Shown: positions 1 to 11,786, counted from the first letter of the stretch. The stretch is DNA of 64,000 bases from Aliivibrio fischeri (GCA_038993745.2 CP160629.1:992001-1056000), one strand, 5' to 3'. Notes: generated by a model not told the origin, from the letters alone. Numbers and translations are program-made.

Positions 1-54
1 CACAATGGTAACCGTGAAGTAATTGCACCGCCTCCAGTAGGTATGCACGATTAA
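1..54 (+). CDS. ftsK: DNA translocase FtsK, C-terminal end (partial)
   Basis: Frame 1 is open from the window edge and ends with a short Asn-Gly-Asn-Arg-Glu tail followed by a Pro-Pro-Pro stretch and a TAA at 52-54. This matches the conserved C-terminus of the FtsK gamma domain, which reads KOPS sites and activates XerCD at dif. The position directly before lolA and rarA is the usual gammaproteobacterial order, which supports the call. Only 17 residues are visible, so the identification rests on the tail and the context. Confidence 0.75.
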   Translation, partial: HNGNREVIAPPPVGMHD

Positions 55-79
55 TCCAAATTTTTAGAAGTGAAGTGTA

Positions 80-676
80 ATGAAAAAGATTTTATTTTCT
101 CTCTGTTTATTAAGTTCGACGGTATTGGCATCACCTCAAAGTGAACTAACCGAACGATTGAACCAGAATGCAGGTTTTGAAGCTGGTTTTACACAAAAAG
201 TATTAAGCCCAGAAGGTGATGTACTAATGCAAGGCGAGGGTGATGTGAAGATCCTGCGCCCTAATTTGTTTCGTTGGCATACACAAACGCCTGATGAAAA
301 CCTATTAGTTACCGATGGCAACACCTTGTGGTATTACAACCCATTTGTTGAGCAAGTAACATTAATGGGGTTAGAGAAAGCAACAACTCAAACACCATTC
401 GTATTATTAACTCGTAATAAAGCGTCGGATTGGGACAATTATTCAGTAAGCCAAAATGGTGATGCGTTTACGGTTTCACCAAAAGCAGATTCTGCTGTAA
501 AAAGTGAATTTATTGTTCGCATCCAAGAAAACGGCAAAGTAACGGGTTTTTCGGTTGTTGAGCAAGATGGCCAACGTAGTGATTTTGATTTCACAAAGTT
601 TGAAGCGAAGAAGCCTGCCAAAGATAATTTTACATTTGCGATTCCTGATGGTGTAGATATTGACGATCAACGTTAA
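80..676 (+). CDS. lolA: Outer-membrane lipoprotein carrier protein LolA
   Basis: This is a periplasmic chaperone that takes lipoproteins from the LolCDE transporter and delivers them to LolB at the outer membrane. The 198-residue product starts with a clear signal peptide (MKK, hydrophobic core, cleavage near Ala17). The mature part has the family pattern: an early ELTERL helix, a GFTQ.V strand, RPNLFRW near residue 63, and a WYYNPF strand near 85. Length is normal for the family. It sits between ftsK and rarA as in other gammaproteobacteria, 33 bases before rarA, so the two are probably cotranscribed. Confidence 0.95.
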   Translation: MKKILFSLCLLSSTVLASPQSELTERLNQNAGFEAGFTQKVLSPEGDVLMQGEGDVKILRPNLFRWHTQTPDENLLVTDGNTLWYYNPFVEQVTLMGLEKATTQTPFVLLTRNKASDWDNYSVSQNGDAFTVSPKADSAVKSEFIVRIQENGKVTGFSVVEQDGQRSDFDFTKFEAKKPAKDNFTFAIPDGVDIDDQR

Positions 677-709
677 TAAGCGTGCATCTAAGAAACTAAA
701 AGGATAAAC

Positions 710-2056
710 GTGAGTAATTTCAGTTTAGATTTTTCAGCAGGGGACGATTATCGTCCCCTTGCTGCTAGAATGCGTCCGCAAAATATTGAGCAATATATTG
801 GTCAACAACACTTGCTAGGTGTTGGTAAACCACTGCGTCGAGCGTTAGAAGCGGGTCAAATCCACTCTATGATTTTGTGGGGACCTCCGGGAACGGGTAA
901 AACAACATTAGCGGAAGTCGCTGCCAATTATGCGAACGCAGAAGTTGAACGTGTTTCAGCGGTAACCTCTGGTGTTAAAGATATTCGAGCGGCAATCGAA
1001 AAGGCCAAAGAAAATCAAATTACGGGTCGAAGAACCATCATGTTTGTGGATGAGGTGCATCGCTTTAATAAAAGCCAGCAAGATGCATTCTTACCGCATA
1101 TTGAAGACGGCACGATTACCTTTATTGGTGCAACAACAGAAAACCCGTCTTTTGAACTTAATAACGCCTTGTTATCTCGTGCACGTGTATACAAATTAAA
1201 ATCACTAGAAAAAGAAGACATTGTTCAAGTCATTGACCAAGCTTTAATAGATAAAGATCGTGGTTTAAATGATGAAAATTTTGTACTACCTGATGCTGTT
1301 AAATTGCAGCTAGCTGATTTAGTATCAGGCGATGCTCGTATGTCTCTAAACTATTTAGAGCTTTTGCATGATATGGCAGAAGAAAACGCACAAGGTAAAA
1401 AAGTCGTCGATTTACCATTATTAGCGGAAGTAGCAGGTGAAAAAGTTGCACGCTTCGATAATAAAGGTGATATGTGGTATGACTTAATATCAGCGGTTCA
1501 TAAGTCCATTCGTGGTTCAAATCCTGATGCGGCTCTTTACTGGACGGCTCGAATTATTGCCGCAGGTGGTGACCCTCTGTATGTAGCTCGTCGTTTACTT
1601 GCTATTGCTTCAGAAGATATCGGTAACGCTGATCCTAGAGCGATGGAAGTCGCAATGAATGCATGGGATTGTTTTACTCGCATTGGTCCTGCTGAAGGTG
1701 AACGAGCCATTGCTCAAGCCGTGGTTTATTTAGCGTGTGCTCCAAAAAGTAATGCGGTTTATACGGCATGGAAACAAGCACAAATGGATGCGATAAATTC
1801 ACCAGATTATGAAGTGCCTAATCATCTTCGTAATGCTCCGACCTCATTAATGAAAGATATGGGGTATGGGTCAGATTATCGTTATGCTCATGATGAGCCA
1901 AATGCTTATGCGGCGGGTGAGAACTATTTCCCACCTGAAATGCGTGATCGTAAGTATTATTTTCCTACAAAACGTGGCTTAGAAACCAAAATTAGTGAAA
2001 AGCTAGAATATTTAGCCCAATTAGATCAAAACAGTCCGTTAAAACGCTACCAATAA
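710..2056 (+). CDS. rarA: Replication-associated recombination protein RarA (MgsA)
   Basis: This AAA+ clamp-loader-like ATPase acts at stalled replication forks. The 448-residue product has a Walker A motif GPPGTGKTT at about residues 58-66, a Walker B FVDEVHRF near 110, sensor 1 ([10 protein letters not shown]) and the C-terminal MgsA region with [10 protein letters not shown] chose the GTG at 710 because it has an AAGGA ribosome-binding site 5 bases upstream and gives the normal N-terminus. It lies in the lolA-rarA-serS block seen across Vibrionaceae and enterics. Confidence 0.95.
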   Translation: MSNFSLDFSAGDDYRPLAARMRPQNIEQYIGQQHLLGVGKPLRRALEAGQIHSMILWGPPGTGKTTLAEVAANYANAEVERVSAVTSGVKDIRAAIEKAKENQITGRRTIMFVDEVHRFNKSQQDAFLPHIEDGTITFIGATTENPSFELNNALLSRARVYKLKSLEKEDIVQVIDQALIDKDRGLNDENFVLPDAVKLQLADLVSGDARMSLNYLELLHDMAEENAQGKKVVDLPLLAEVAGEKVARFDNKGDMWYDLISAVHKSIRGSNPDAALYWTARIIAAGGDPLYVARRLLAIASEDIGNADPRAMEVAMNAWDCFTRIGPAEGERAIAQAVVYLACAPKSNAVYTAWKQAQMDAINSPDYEVPNHLRNAPTSLMKDMGYGSDYRYAHDEPNAYAAGENYFPPEMRDRKYYFPTKRGLETKISEKLEYLAQLDQNSPLKRYQ

Positions 2057-2162
2057 AAGGGCATTTTCGGTATCTTATTCGAATCGCAATTTGGAAATGA
2101 AAATTGCACAGGATTTTATTATTAAGTGGGTTCTTTTTATTTTGAACACACCATTACTATAA

Positions 2163-3485
<1,323 letters not shown>

Positions 3486-3517
3486 TCTATATTAATAGAT
3501 AACACATAATAAATAGT

Positions 3518-3557
3518 AAAAAGCCCCTTTATGCAGAGTCATAAAGGGGCTTTTTGT
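3518..3557. terminator. Bidirectional terminator between serS and trxC
   Basis: An inverted repeat (AAAAAGCCCCTTTAT, short loop, ATAAAGGGGCTTTTT) has an A-run on one side and a T-run on the other. It can therefore stop serS on the plus strand and trxC on the minus strand. Confidence 0.9.
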
Positions 3558-3573
3558 TTGTCTGCTATTTACA

Positions 3574-4008
3574 TTATTTAAGCAGTGCTTGATTTAACCA
3601 TTGATCAAATTGACCTTTAGGTAATGCACCATTAATCATGTCTACACGCTGACCGTTTTTAAATACCATGATCGTTGGTATTGAGCGGATCTGATATTGT
3701 GCTGCAATTTGTTGTTCAGCTTCTGTGTTGACTTTAATACAACGAATTTGTCCATTACGTTCTGCGGCAACATCTTCAAAAACTGGCGAAAAGCCAACGC
3801 ATGGGTTACACCAAGGTGCCCAGAAATCGATAACAACGGCTTTATCGCTATTAAGTAAAGCGGCTAGGTTATCCATTGTCCCTTCTACTGGTTTACCATC
3901 TAATAATGGTTCCTTACAGCGACCACAAGTTGCACTATCGTCGACTCGTTCAGTAGGAAGACGGTTTAACCCATGACAAGATGGGCATCGAGTTTGAAAT
4001 TGTGACAT
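3574..4008 (-). CDS. trxC: Thioredoxin 2 (TrxC), zinc-binding
   Basis: This is a cytoplasmic disulfide reductase of the thioredoxin-2 class. The 144-residue protein has an N-terminal zinc knuckle with Cys8, Cys11, Cys28 and Cys31 in two CxxC pairs, then the thioredoxin fold with the active site at 66-70. The active site reads WCNPC rather than the canonical WCGPC, so the residue after the first cysteine is Asn instead of Gly. The cis-Pro loop (RSIPTIMVF) is intact. It is convergent with serS. The family call is firm; whether Asn alters redox potential is not known from sequence. Confidence 0.95.
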   Translation of the reverse strand: MSQFQTRCPSCHGLNRLPTERVDDSATCGRCKEPLLDGKPVEGTMDNLAALLNSDKAVVIDFWAPWCNPCVGFSPVFEDVAAERNGQIRCIKVNTEAEQQIAAQYQIRSIPTIMVFKNGQRVDMINGALPKGQFDQWLNQALLK

Positions 4009-4129
4009 GGTATTCCTTTATCGTTATTCTGTGTTAATACCAATTATTATTGGGAAATTGGTTTAAACAGTTTGTGAGCATAAAGAAATAATGGGGATGC
4101 GAAGAGCTAGATTCAATAAATACAGAAAT

Positions 4130-4158
4130 AAAAAAGGAGCAAATGAATGCTCCTTTTT
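4130..4158 (-). terminator. Terminator of the YciU-like gene
   Basis: GGAGC/GCTCC stem with 8-base loop, flanked by an A-run on the plus strand that becomes a T-run in the minus-strand transcript, 22 bases past the stop codon. Confidence 0.8.
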
Positions 4159-4179
4159 AACAATATGGTAGGGATTAAC

Positions 4180-4503
4180 TTAATCACGTTTCCATAGCAT
4201 GTGACAGAATTTATGTTCAGGATCACGGCTAACTAGCATGCGAGCAAAAACATCATCTAATGCATCAGATTCTTCATTTACTAAGCCGATTAATACTTCA
4301 GCATATGTTTCTTTATCTACTTCAAATCCAACGTGTTCAGCCCAGTCATCACGGGTATCAACAACCTCAGCTGCGCCACGATCATCAAATTGCAAAGTGA
4401 ATAAAGCAACGTCTGCAGGTTCAAGATTATCTTGAGCCATTTCTAGGAAGATATCGTAAGCGACTTCAATTACGTCGTCGTAGCTAATTAGTTCAGTAGT
4501 CAT
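4180..4503 (-). CDS. DUF440 / YciU-family putative dsDNA-mimic protein
   Basis: The 107-residue, very acidic protein closely follows the YciU/HI1450 (DUF440, UPF0263) pattern: AYDIFLEMA, a DNLEPADV block, LQFDDRGAAE, DDWAEHV, then DDVFARMLVSRD and a final HMLWKRD. Family members are proposed to mimic the charge of double-stranded DNA and to bind HU-like proteins. The many Asp and Glu residues fit that view. It is a single-gene unit with its own terminator, divergent from gsk. The family is secure; the biochemical role is taken from the homologue and is tentative. Confidence 0.85.
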   Translation of the reverse strand: MTTELISYDDVIEVAYDIFLEMAQDNLEPADVALFTLQFDDRGAAEVVDTRDDWAEHVGFEVDKETYAEVLIGLVNEESDALDDVFARMLVSRDPEHKFCHMLWKRD

Positions 4504-4685
4504 GGTTATTACTCTTAAAAAATACGCTTTAAATTACCACGAAATCGCTTCCTAAGGCTAGATGTATAAACAAATAGAAAGAGCAAACGTTTGCTATTGA
4601 TGGTAGTGTATATCAGTAGTTGCGGCAGAGTTATTGAGCGGCTAAACTTCGCAGTTCTTCCATTAGCCAGTTGAATGATTATTTT

Positions 4686-5990
4686 ATGAAATTTCCAGGT
4701 CAGCGTAAATCTAAGCATTATTTTCCTGTTCACGCACGTGATCCATTAGTTAGCCAAGCTCAAGAAGCTAAGAAAATGTCTCGTACCCATATTATAGGTA
4801 TCGACCAAACGCTAGTGGATATTGAAGCGAAAGTAGATGATGCTTTTATTGAAAAATATGGCTTGAGTAAAGGACACTCACTGGTTATTGATAACGATAA
4901 AGCAGAGATGCTTTATAATGAATTAAAAGACAATAATATGATCAGCAATGAATTTGCTGGTGGTACGATTGGTAATACGCTTCATAACTACTCTGTTCTT
5001 GCTGATGATAAATCAACATTATTAGGTGTTATGAGTGAAGATATTCACATAGGCAGTTATTCATACCGTTATTTATGTAACACATCTAGCCGAATGGACT
5101 TAAACTACCTTCAACCTGTTCCGGGTGCGATTGGTCGTTGTTTTGCACTGATAAGTGAAGATGGTGAGCGTACGTTTGCAATTAGCGAAGGCGACATGAA
5201 CCAACTTCGTGCAGAGAGCATTCCTGAGAAGATTTTCAAAAATGCATCAGCACTAGTGCTAACAGCATATCTAGTTCGTTGTAAAGAAGGCGACCCAATG
5301 CCTGAAGCAACAATGAAAGCGATTGAATATGCGAAGAAATACGATGTGCCAGTTGTATTAACTATGGGTACTAAGTTTGTGGTTCAAGATGATCCACAAT
5401 ACTGGCGTGATTTCTTAAATGACCACATAACAGTTGTTGCAATGAATGAAGAGGAAGGTGAGGCGCTTACTGGTGCTACAGACCCTCTAGAAGCTGCAAA
5501 TAAGGCTCTTGAGTGGGTTGACCTAGTTCTTTGTACTGCAGGCCCTGTAGGTCTGTATATGGCAGGTTACACGGAAGATTCTGCAAAACGTGAAACATCA
5601 CTACCATTACTTCCAGGTACAATTGCTGAATTTAACCAGTTTGAATTTAGTCGTCCAGCAGTGAAGGACAGCTGTGAAAACCCAATTAAGGTATTTTCAC
5701 ACATTTCACCATACATGGGTGGCCCTGAAAAAATTAAGAACACTAATGGTGCTGGCGATGGTGCATTATCTGCTTTATTACATGATATGGCTGCAAACCA
5801 TTACCACCGTAATAACGTACCAAACTCAAGCAAGCATCAGCACTCTTTCTTGACGTATTCTTCTTTCTCACAAGTATGTAAATACTCAAACCGTGTAAGT
5901 TTTGAAGTATTAGCTCAGCACTCTCCACGTTTATCTCGTGGCTTGCCAGAGCGTGAAGACAGCTTAGAAGAAGCGTACTGGGAAAGATAA
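4686..5990 (+). CDS. gsk: Inosine-guanosine kinase
   Basis: This PfkB-family kinase phosphorylates inosine and guanosine to IMP and GMP in purine salvage. The product is 434 residues. It starts MKFPG.RKSKHYFPV, has a GGTIGNT substrate motif near 95 and the PfkB signature NTNGAGDGAL near 355, and ends REDSLEEAYWER. The open frame extends upstream to a TTG at 4671, but homologues start at the ATG at 4686, which I use. The upstream ribosome-binding site is weak. A bidirectional terminator follows. Confidence 0.95.
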   Translation: MKFPGQRKSKHYFPVHARDPLVSQAQEAKKMSRTHIIGIDQTLVDIEAKVDDAFIEKYGLSKGHSLVIDNDKAEMLYNELKDNNMISNEFAGGTIGNTLHNYSVLADDKSTLLGVMSEDIHIGSYSYRYLCNTSSRMDLNYLQPVPGAIGRCFALISEDGERTFAISEGDMNQLRAESIPEKIFKNASALVLTAYLVRCKEGDPMPEATMKAIEYAKKYDVPVVLTMGTKFVVQDDPQYWRDFLNDHITVVAMNEEEGEALTGATDPLEAANKALEWVDLVLCTAGPVGLYMAGYTEDSAKRETSLPLLPGTIAEFNQFEFSRPAVKDSCENPIKVFSHISPYMGGPEKIKNTNGAGDGALSALLHDMAANHYHRNNVPNSSKHQHSFLTYSSFSQVCKYSNRVSFEVLAQHSPRLSRGLPEREDSLEEAYWER

Positions 5991-6016
5991 GAAACAATCT
6001 TTATTTTCCAAACAAT

Positions 6017-6049
6017 AAAAAACGGAAGCCACAGTGGCTTCCGTTTTTG
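6017..6049. terminator. Bidirectional terminator between gsk and yeaD
   Basis: AAAAAACGGAAGCCAC / GTGGCTTCCGTTTTT stem with a 3-base loop. A- and T-runs lie on both sides, between two convergent genes. Confidence 0.9.
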
Positions 6050-6082
6050 TTTAGGTAAATATCGAAGTCGGTTACCTTGATC

Positions 6083-6958
6083 TTACGCTTTAATCGTTGT
6101 GGTTAGCGTAAATGCATTACCTGGTTCAACGGTTTGGGCTTCTTCTAAGCTAGTTGCATGGTAAGTAGACTCAATACACACCATGGTTTTGTAGCCATCA
6201 TCATTCATATCAGTCATCGATTCAGCGCCTTCAATCCAAGGGTTCCAAATAACCGCAGCATTATGGCCTGAATTTGTCACCGTTAATGTACGCTGAGAGT
6301 CTGAAACTGATACGGTATTTTCTGGTTGAGTATATACACGGTCAATGGCAGCACTTATTGATAGAGTATCTTCGCCTGTACATAGTTTGGCATTTTGAAG
6401 GCCGTCAATATATGTTGGACCCATGCCCGTAATTGTTGTTGAAGCAATATCCGCAACGTTAAGATAAGTGTGTAAAGCACCAGAACAATTCCATGCTTTG
6501 TTATCCGTATTTTTTGCATCAAGCGTAATACGTAACTCATCACCGATTTCAACGGTTAAGCGTGCTTCAAATTCAAAAGGCCAAATAGCTTTAGTTGCTT
6601 CAGATGCTTCTAATCCTAGAACGATAATAACGCCATTATCATTTTCACGGTGTTCAATAAGCGTCCACTCATTATTACGAGCAAAACCGTGAGCAGGATC
6701 GGCGATACGACCAAACCATGGCCAACAAACAGGAACGCCGCCACGAATTGCTTTTTCAGGGTTAAAGATGGCTTCTTTACTCATCCAAATAAGATCGTCT
6801 TGTCCTTTTGGCGTAAAAGATAAAACGTGGCCACCATGAAGAGAAATGGCTGCATTGGCTTTGTCATGAATGACACGAATCACTTTTACATCATCTAATT
6901 GAGCAACAGTGACGTTATCAGATAATACACTGATAATTGGAAGCTGAGTAAGATTCAT
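6083..6958 (-). CDS. yeaD: D-hexose-6-phosphate mutarotase (YeaD-like)
   Basis: This is an aldose-1-epimerase-fold enzyme that interconverts alpha and beta anomers of glucose-6-phosphate and related sugars. The 291-residue protein has the family features: HGGHVLSF near 42, IRGGVPVCWPWFG near 71, a catalytic His in SGALHTYLNV near 163, and the C-terminal VIWNPW and CIESTYHA blocks. It lies downstream of gapA on the same strand, as in E. coli, but a strong hairpin separates the two, so coupling to gapA is probably partial. Confidence 0.92.
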   Translation of the reverse strand: MNLTQLPIISVLSDNVTVAQLDDVKVIRVIHDKANAAISLHGGHVLSFTPKGQDDLIWMSKEAIFNPEKAIRGGVPVCWPWFGRIADPAHGFARNNEWTLIEHRENDNGVIIVLGLEASEATKAIWPFEFEARLTVEIGDELRITLDAKNTDNKAWNCSGALHTYLNVADIASTTITGMGPTYIDGLQNAKLCTGEDTLSISAAIDRVYTQPENTVSVSDSQRTLTVTNSGHNAAVIWNPWIEGAESMTDMNDDGYKTMVCIESTYHATSLEEAQTVEPGNAFTLTTTIKA

Positions 6959-7065
6959 AGGTAACTCCTAAAATAATAAATATGCATTCTTCTTCTATTT
7001 AATATTCAGAGAAATAGTTTCTTTTTGATTGAATAGAAAAAGGATAAATACTGAATTACAGGTAT

Positions 7066-7093
7066 AAAAAAGGCGACAATTAAGTCGCCTTTC
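7066..7093 (-). terminator. gapA terminator
   Basis: AAAGGCGAC stem, 6-base loop, GTCGCCTTT, followed by a T-run in the minus-strand transcript. It sits between gapA and yeaD, so yeaD expression from gapA would require read-through. Confidence 0.85.
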
Positions 7094-7152
7094 ATTCTTA
7101 AAAGATAGTAAAACCTTTTAAGTTAGCTTTCAAAGAAAGTCTAAACTAATGC

Positions 7153-8484
<1,332 letters not shown>

Positions 8485-8892
8485 ATGGAGACACAAAAAA
8501 CATTTTTAGAATACACCGATGAAGAGTGGCGAAAAAAGCTTACAAAAGAAGAGTTTGATATTTGTAGAAAACAAGGAACAGAAGCGCCTTTCTCAGGAAC
8601 GTTATTACATAATAAAGAAAAAGGCTATTACGCCTGTACTTGTTGCCAAACCATTTTATTTGTATCTGATAATAAATATGACTCAGGTTGTGGGTGGCCA
8701 AGCTTTGATGCCCCAGTGAACGATCAAGTCATAAGATATATTGAAGATAACAGCCACGGGATGAAAAGAATTGAAATCCGCTGTCGTCATTGTGATAGTC
8801 ATTTAGGGCATGTTTTTGATGATGGCCCCAAAACAACCAACGAAAGATATTGCGTGAATTCGGTTTCTTTAAATTTTTCGCAAGATAAATAA
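8485..8892 (+). CDS. msrB: Peptide-methionine (R)-S-oxide reductase MsrB
   Basis: This enzyme reduces the R epimer of methionine sulfoxide in proteins. The 135-residue protein has zinc ligands in two CxxC pairs (Cys51/Cys54 and Cys100/Cys103), resolving Cys69 in SGCGWPSF and catalytic Cys123 in RYCVNS. The GHVFDDGP block precedes the active site. The order gapA, msrB, yeaC is shared with enterics. Bidirectional terminator downstream. Confidence 0.96.
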   Translation: METQKTFLEYTDEEWRKKLTKEEFDICRKQGTEAPFSGTLLHNKEKGYYACTCCQTILFVSDNKYDSGCGWPSFDAPVNDQVIRYIEDNSHGMKRIEIRCRHCDSHLGHVFDDGPKTTNERYCVNSVSLNFSQDK

Positions 8893-8905
8893 ATCCATAT
8901 AAAAT

Positions 8906-8938
8906 AAAAAAGGAGCACATTTCGGCTCCTTTTTTATT
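8906..8938. terminator. Bidirectional terminator after msrB
   Basis: AAAAAAGGAGC, loop, GCTCCTTTTTT between the convergent msrB and lipoprotein genes. Confidence 0.88.
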
Positions 8939-8950
8939 TACATCAGTAAA

Positions 8951-9793
8951 TTAATTTTTCTCAGCTATCTTTGGTAGTAGCTGTGCTGAGAATTTTTGCT
9001 CTTTGATGCTTTTTACTATTACTTCACTTGCTTGTTGTAGTTTTTGTTTTTCTGCATCTGAGAATGAATACAACAGGTCAAGTTGTTGTTGAGAAGAAAC
9101 TTGTAGGTCAAATTCTTTCCCGACTAAAGCCCAAATATAAGCATGTTCTGTGTTTTGCTCTTTATGATTGATACTTGCTAGCGATTTAATAATCGTTGCA
9201 TGGAAATCGTTTTTATAATCATCTTTAGTTAATAGTTCTAATGAGTGATTTAATAACGTGATGGTTTTATTTCCATTGCGTAATGCATAAAAGGTAGCAA
9301 GTGCATATTGAAGCTCTGCTGTTTCAAGAGAGCGAGAACCTTCAAGTTGTAAAAACTCTCTTAATGCAGACTTATCACCTGTACTCCAACGATAATAAAG
9401 AACTTTGGGTTCTTTAGATTCTTTCAATTCGATGCTCAATAGATCAATAGCATCATAGGTATGTATCAGTGCTTCTGAACGTTTTGTTTTAATTTCTTTT
9501 GCGGTGATGGGTTCAATTTGTGCAGCGGATGTTAAACATGATTGATATTGATAGGTTGCTTGAATGGTTTTTAGCTTATCTAAATCGCTTTGGCTTTTTA
9601 AAGTAGCAAAGCGACTTAATATAAGCGCATCGCGTTGATTAAGACATTGTCCATCTCGCATATTTAATTGATCACATTGTAGCTCAGAATGATCTTCACA
9701 TAACTGCGTTGTTGTTGGAGTAGTATCAAAACAGCCAGATAAGGAAAATGCAGTAAACGTTATTAGCGAAAATCGTTGAATAGTAGAAAACAT
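8951..9793 (-). CDS. Lipoprotein of unknown function (possibly DUF2989)
   Basis: The 280-residue product begins with a lipoprotein signal peptide; the lipobox LSGC places the lipidated Cys at about residue 21. The mature part is rich in helix-forming residues with a TPR-like feel (LQYALATFYALRNG, HAYIWALVGKEF). It has four Cys in the first 40 mature residues. I associate proteins of this type near msrB/yeaC in vibrios with DUF2989, but I cannot confirm that here. No enzymatic motif is visible. An envelope-anchored helical repeat protein is the safe description. Confidence 0.8.
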   Translation of the reverse strand: MFSTIQRFSLITFTAFSLSGCFDTTPTTTQLCEDHSELQCDQLNMRDGQCLNQRDALILSRFATLKSQSDLDKLKTIQATYQYQSCLTSAAQIEPITAKEIKTKRSEALIHTYDAIDLLSIELKESKEPKVLYYRWSTGDKSALREFLQLEGSRSLETAELQYALATFYALRNGNKTITLLNHSLELLTKDDYKNDFHATIIKSLASINHKEQNTEHAYIWALVGKEFDLQVSSQQQLDLLYSFSDAEKQKLQQASEVIVKSIKEQKFSAQLLPKIAEKN

Positions 9794-9913
9794 GATAAAC
9801 CTATTGATTGAGAAAATGGAAACGTGATCCGTTACTCCTATTTATCGGCATAATATTGACTAACATTAATGAAAAGATATCGTTTGTTCATATTTTTATA
9901 AATAAAAGAGTAG

Positions 9914-10201
9914 ATGATGAATATTGAGACATTATTAGAATCCATGACTCCTGAGGTTTTTAAAAACCTGCAATACGCGGTTGAAACAGGGAAGTGGCAT
10001 AATGGGACACCATTGTCTGCTGATCAGAGAAGCACATGTATGCAAGCCGTTATGATTTATCAATCTAAATACAATACAGATGCGCAGCATATGACGGTGG
10101 CTGAGGGGGGAGAGATCAGTTTTAAGTCAAAATCTGAGTTAAAAAAACAGTTTTCGAAAGACCAACAAGATATTGTTCGCGTGAATGTTTCTTCTGATTA
10201 A
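9914..10201 (+). CDS. yeaC: YeaC-like DUF1315 protein
   Basis: This 95-residue cytoplasmic protein matches the YeaC/DUF1315 pattern: SMTPEVFKNL, AVETGKWHNGTPLS, QAVMIYQSKYNT.AQHMTV and a C-terminal KSKSELKKQF. Its function is unknown. Synteny with gapA and msrB is conserved with E. coli. Two adjacent ATG codons (9914 and 9917) could serve as the start. Confidence 0.88.
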   Translation: MMNIETLLESMTPEVFKNLQYAVETGKWHNGTPLSADQRSTCMQAVMIYQSKYNTDAQHMTVAEGGEISFKSKSELKKQFSKDQQDIVRVNVSSD

Positions 10202-10347
10202 TGGCTTATTTGTACTTTTTATTACGGTAAATAAGCAAATAAGAAAAACAAATGCAACATTGATCCCAAAAGTGGCTTATAAAATTGTCGATAACCTAAC
10301 AGTCTAGTAGATTATCGCCAATTTCATAAATTATAGAATGACGTAAG

Positions 10348-10479
10348 ATGAAAAAGACCAAAGGACAAGTTCTAACAAAATTTGCTGCGTTTGCCGCTGT
10401 ATTCTTTTTATTAGCAGTAATTGCTGCACCAAAGTTCCTTGTAATGATTCTGATGCTCATGCGTCGAAAAGTTCGTTAA
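10348..10479 (+). CDS. Small single-span membrane protein (43 aa), hypothetical
   Basis: An ATG at 10348 opens a 43-codon frame ending TAA at 10479. The product has a basic start (MKKTKGQVLTK), a continuous hydrophobic segment from about residue 12 to 38 interrupted by one Pro-Lys, and a basic tail (RRKVR). That is a coherent membrane microprotein design rather than random sequence. It fills the otherwise empty gap between yeaC and the K+ channel gene. The ribosome-binding site is weak (GTAAG). No family recognised. Confidence 0.5.
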   Translation: MKKTKGQVLTKFAAFAAVFFLLAVIAAPKFLVMILMLMRRKVR

Positions 10480-10517
10480 GTTTATACACTGAATAGCGTC
10501 TTTTAAAATGAGTACTA

Positions 10518-11378
10518 TTATTCTTTTGCATTAATAGTATTCACAATTCTCTTGTCTGGTTCTGGTAACCGACTTCCGCAATGCTTACAGTGTATTGCGT
10601 CTGACTCATGTCCACCTTTCAAACAATTAGGACAACGAACAAGATCTCTGTGAGTATTCATCTCTTGATTTAATTCCGCAGTAATGATCCCTGTTGGTAC
10701 AGCAAGTATCGAGTAACCTAATAGCATAGTTAAAGAGGCGATTGCTTTACCGAGTGGGGTGTGAGGAACTAAATCACCATATCCTACAGTAGTAATTGTT
10801 ACTATAGCCCAGTAGATACTTTGTGGAATACTTGTAAATCCATTCTCCGGCCCTTCAATTACAAACATTAATGAACCAAAAACAGAAACAAGAATCGCAA
10901 CGGTACTAAAAAATATGAGTATTTTGCGTTTGGCCATTAAGAGTGAGCGCAATAGAATATTTGAATCTTGCAAGTAACGAACAAGTTTCAAAATTCGGAA
11001 AATACGCATTACTCGAAGCAAACGAATTATGGCTATATAGCTAGCGCTAGGGAAGAAGAGAGCTAGGTATGTAGGTAATATTGCCAATAAATCAATAATG
11101 CCATAGAAGCTTTTTGCATAAGAGCTTGGTCGTGGAGAGCAATAAAGACGCAAAACATACTCAAGTGTGAAGATAGCAGTAAATAAATACTCAAGCTTCC
11201 ATAATACTTCTCCATACTGTAAACGTACAGAGCTTATAGAATCTAATATCAAAGTTGCTTGTGATAATAAGATTAAAATAATTAAGGCGATATCAAACCT
11301 TCTGCCACCTTTAGTATGGGTGCCAAAGATGATTGTATATAGATGATGTTTTATTGGGCTTTTTCTTGTTTTTGTCAT
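10518..11378 (-). CDS. Voltage-gated-type potassium channel with C-terminal zinc ribbon
   Basis: The 286-residue protein has six predicted membrane segments. A basic S4-like segment (IIRLLRVMRIFRILKLVRYL, about 117-136) comes before the pore. The K+ selectivity filter TVGYGD is at 197-202, with a following S6 helix. After S6 a short cytosolic tail holds four cysteines (249, 252, 264, 267) in two CxxC pairs, which reads as a zinc ribbon. Plausible role: K+ flux or membrane-potential control. The zinc-ribbon tail replaces the RCK domain seen in E. coli Kch. The gene stands alone. Confidence 0.88.
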   Translation of the reverse strand: MTKTRKSPIKHHLYTIIFGTHTKGGRRFDIALIILILLSQATLILDSISSVRLQYGEVLWKLEYLFTAIFTLEYVLRLYCSPRPSSYAKSFYGIIDLLAILPTYLALFFPSASYIAIIRLLRVMRIFRILKLVRYLQDSNILLRSLLMAKRKILIFFSTVAILVSVFGSLMFVIEGPENGFTSIPQSIYWAIVTITTVGYGDLVPHTPLGKAIASLTMLLGYSILAVPTGIITAELNQEMNTHRDLVRCPNCLKGGHESDAIHCKHCGSRLPEPDKRIVNTINAKE

Positions 11379-11700
11379 TTATCTGTATTTATAAGCTATT
11401 GCTGTGCACCAAGAATAATCAAAAAACTCTGACCTCTCTAGTATTTCTTTTAATCAATTTCTAATCCTATCTTTTTAAAAACACTAAAATTTTACAATAA
11501 AGTGATCTAGAGCAAATTATTCACGATATAAATGATGTGAATTTTCTGAGACTTATACTACTCTTTAGTGGCACGAATAATTCGCCTTAACTTGTCATTT
11601 TTTGCCGCGTTTATGTAATTTTATTACATTTTGATTTTCTGCTATTGACTGATTTATTAAGAGTTGAATGTTTGAAGTGCTTCTATTTTTGTATTAAGTA

Positions 11701-11716
11701 TGTGATATAAATCACT
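11701..11716. promoter_or_regulatory. CRP-like site upstream of adhE
   Basis: TGTGA-TATAAA-TCACT: both half-sites of the CRP consensus TGTGA-N6-TCACA with one mismatch, about 245 bases before adhE. Confidence 0.55.
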
Positions 11717-11772
11717 TTTTAAATGTGCTACCCGTAAGAGGTAAGTCGAAAGTGGTAAATATTTTCTGATAA

Positions 11773-11786
11773 CTGATCTGAATCAA
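11773..11786. promoter_or_regulatory. FNR-like site upstream of adhE
   Basis: CTGAT-CTGA-ATCAA matches the FNR consensus TTGAT-N4-ATCAA with one mismatch. It fits anaerobic induction of a fermentative dehydrogenase. Confidence 0.55.

Noticed and set aside
4671..4685. TTG at 4671 as the gsk start
   Set aside because: Homologues begin at MKFPG, matching the ATG at 4686.
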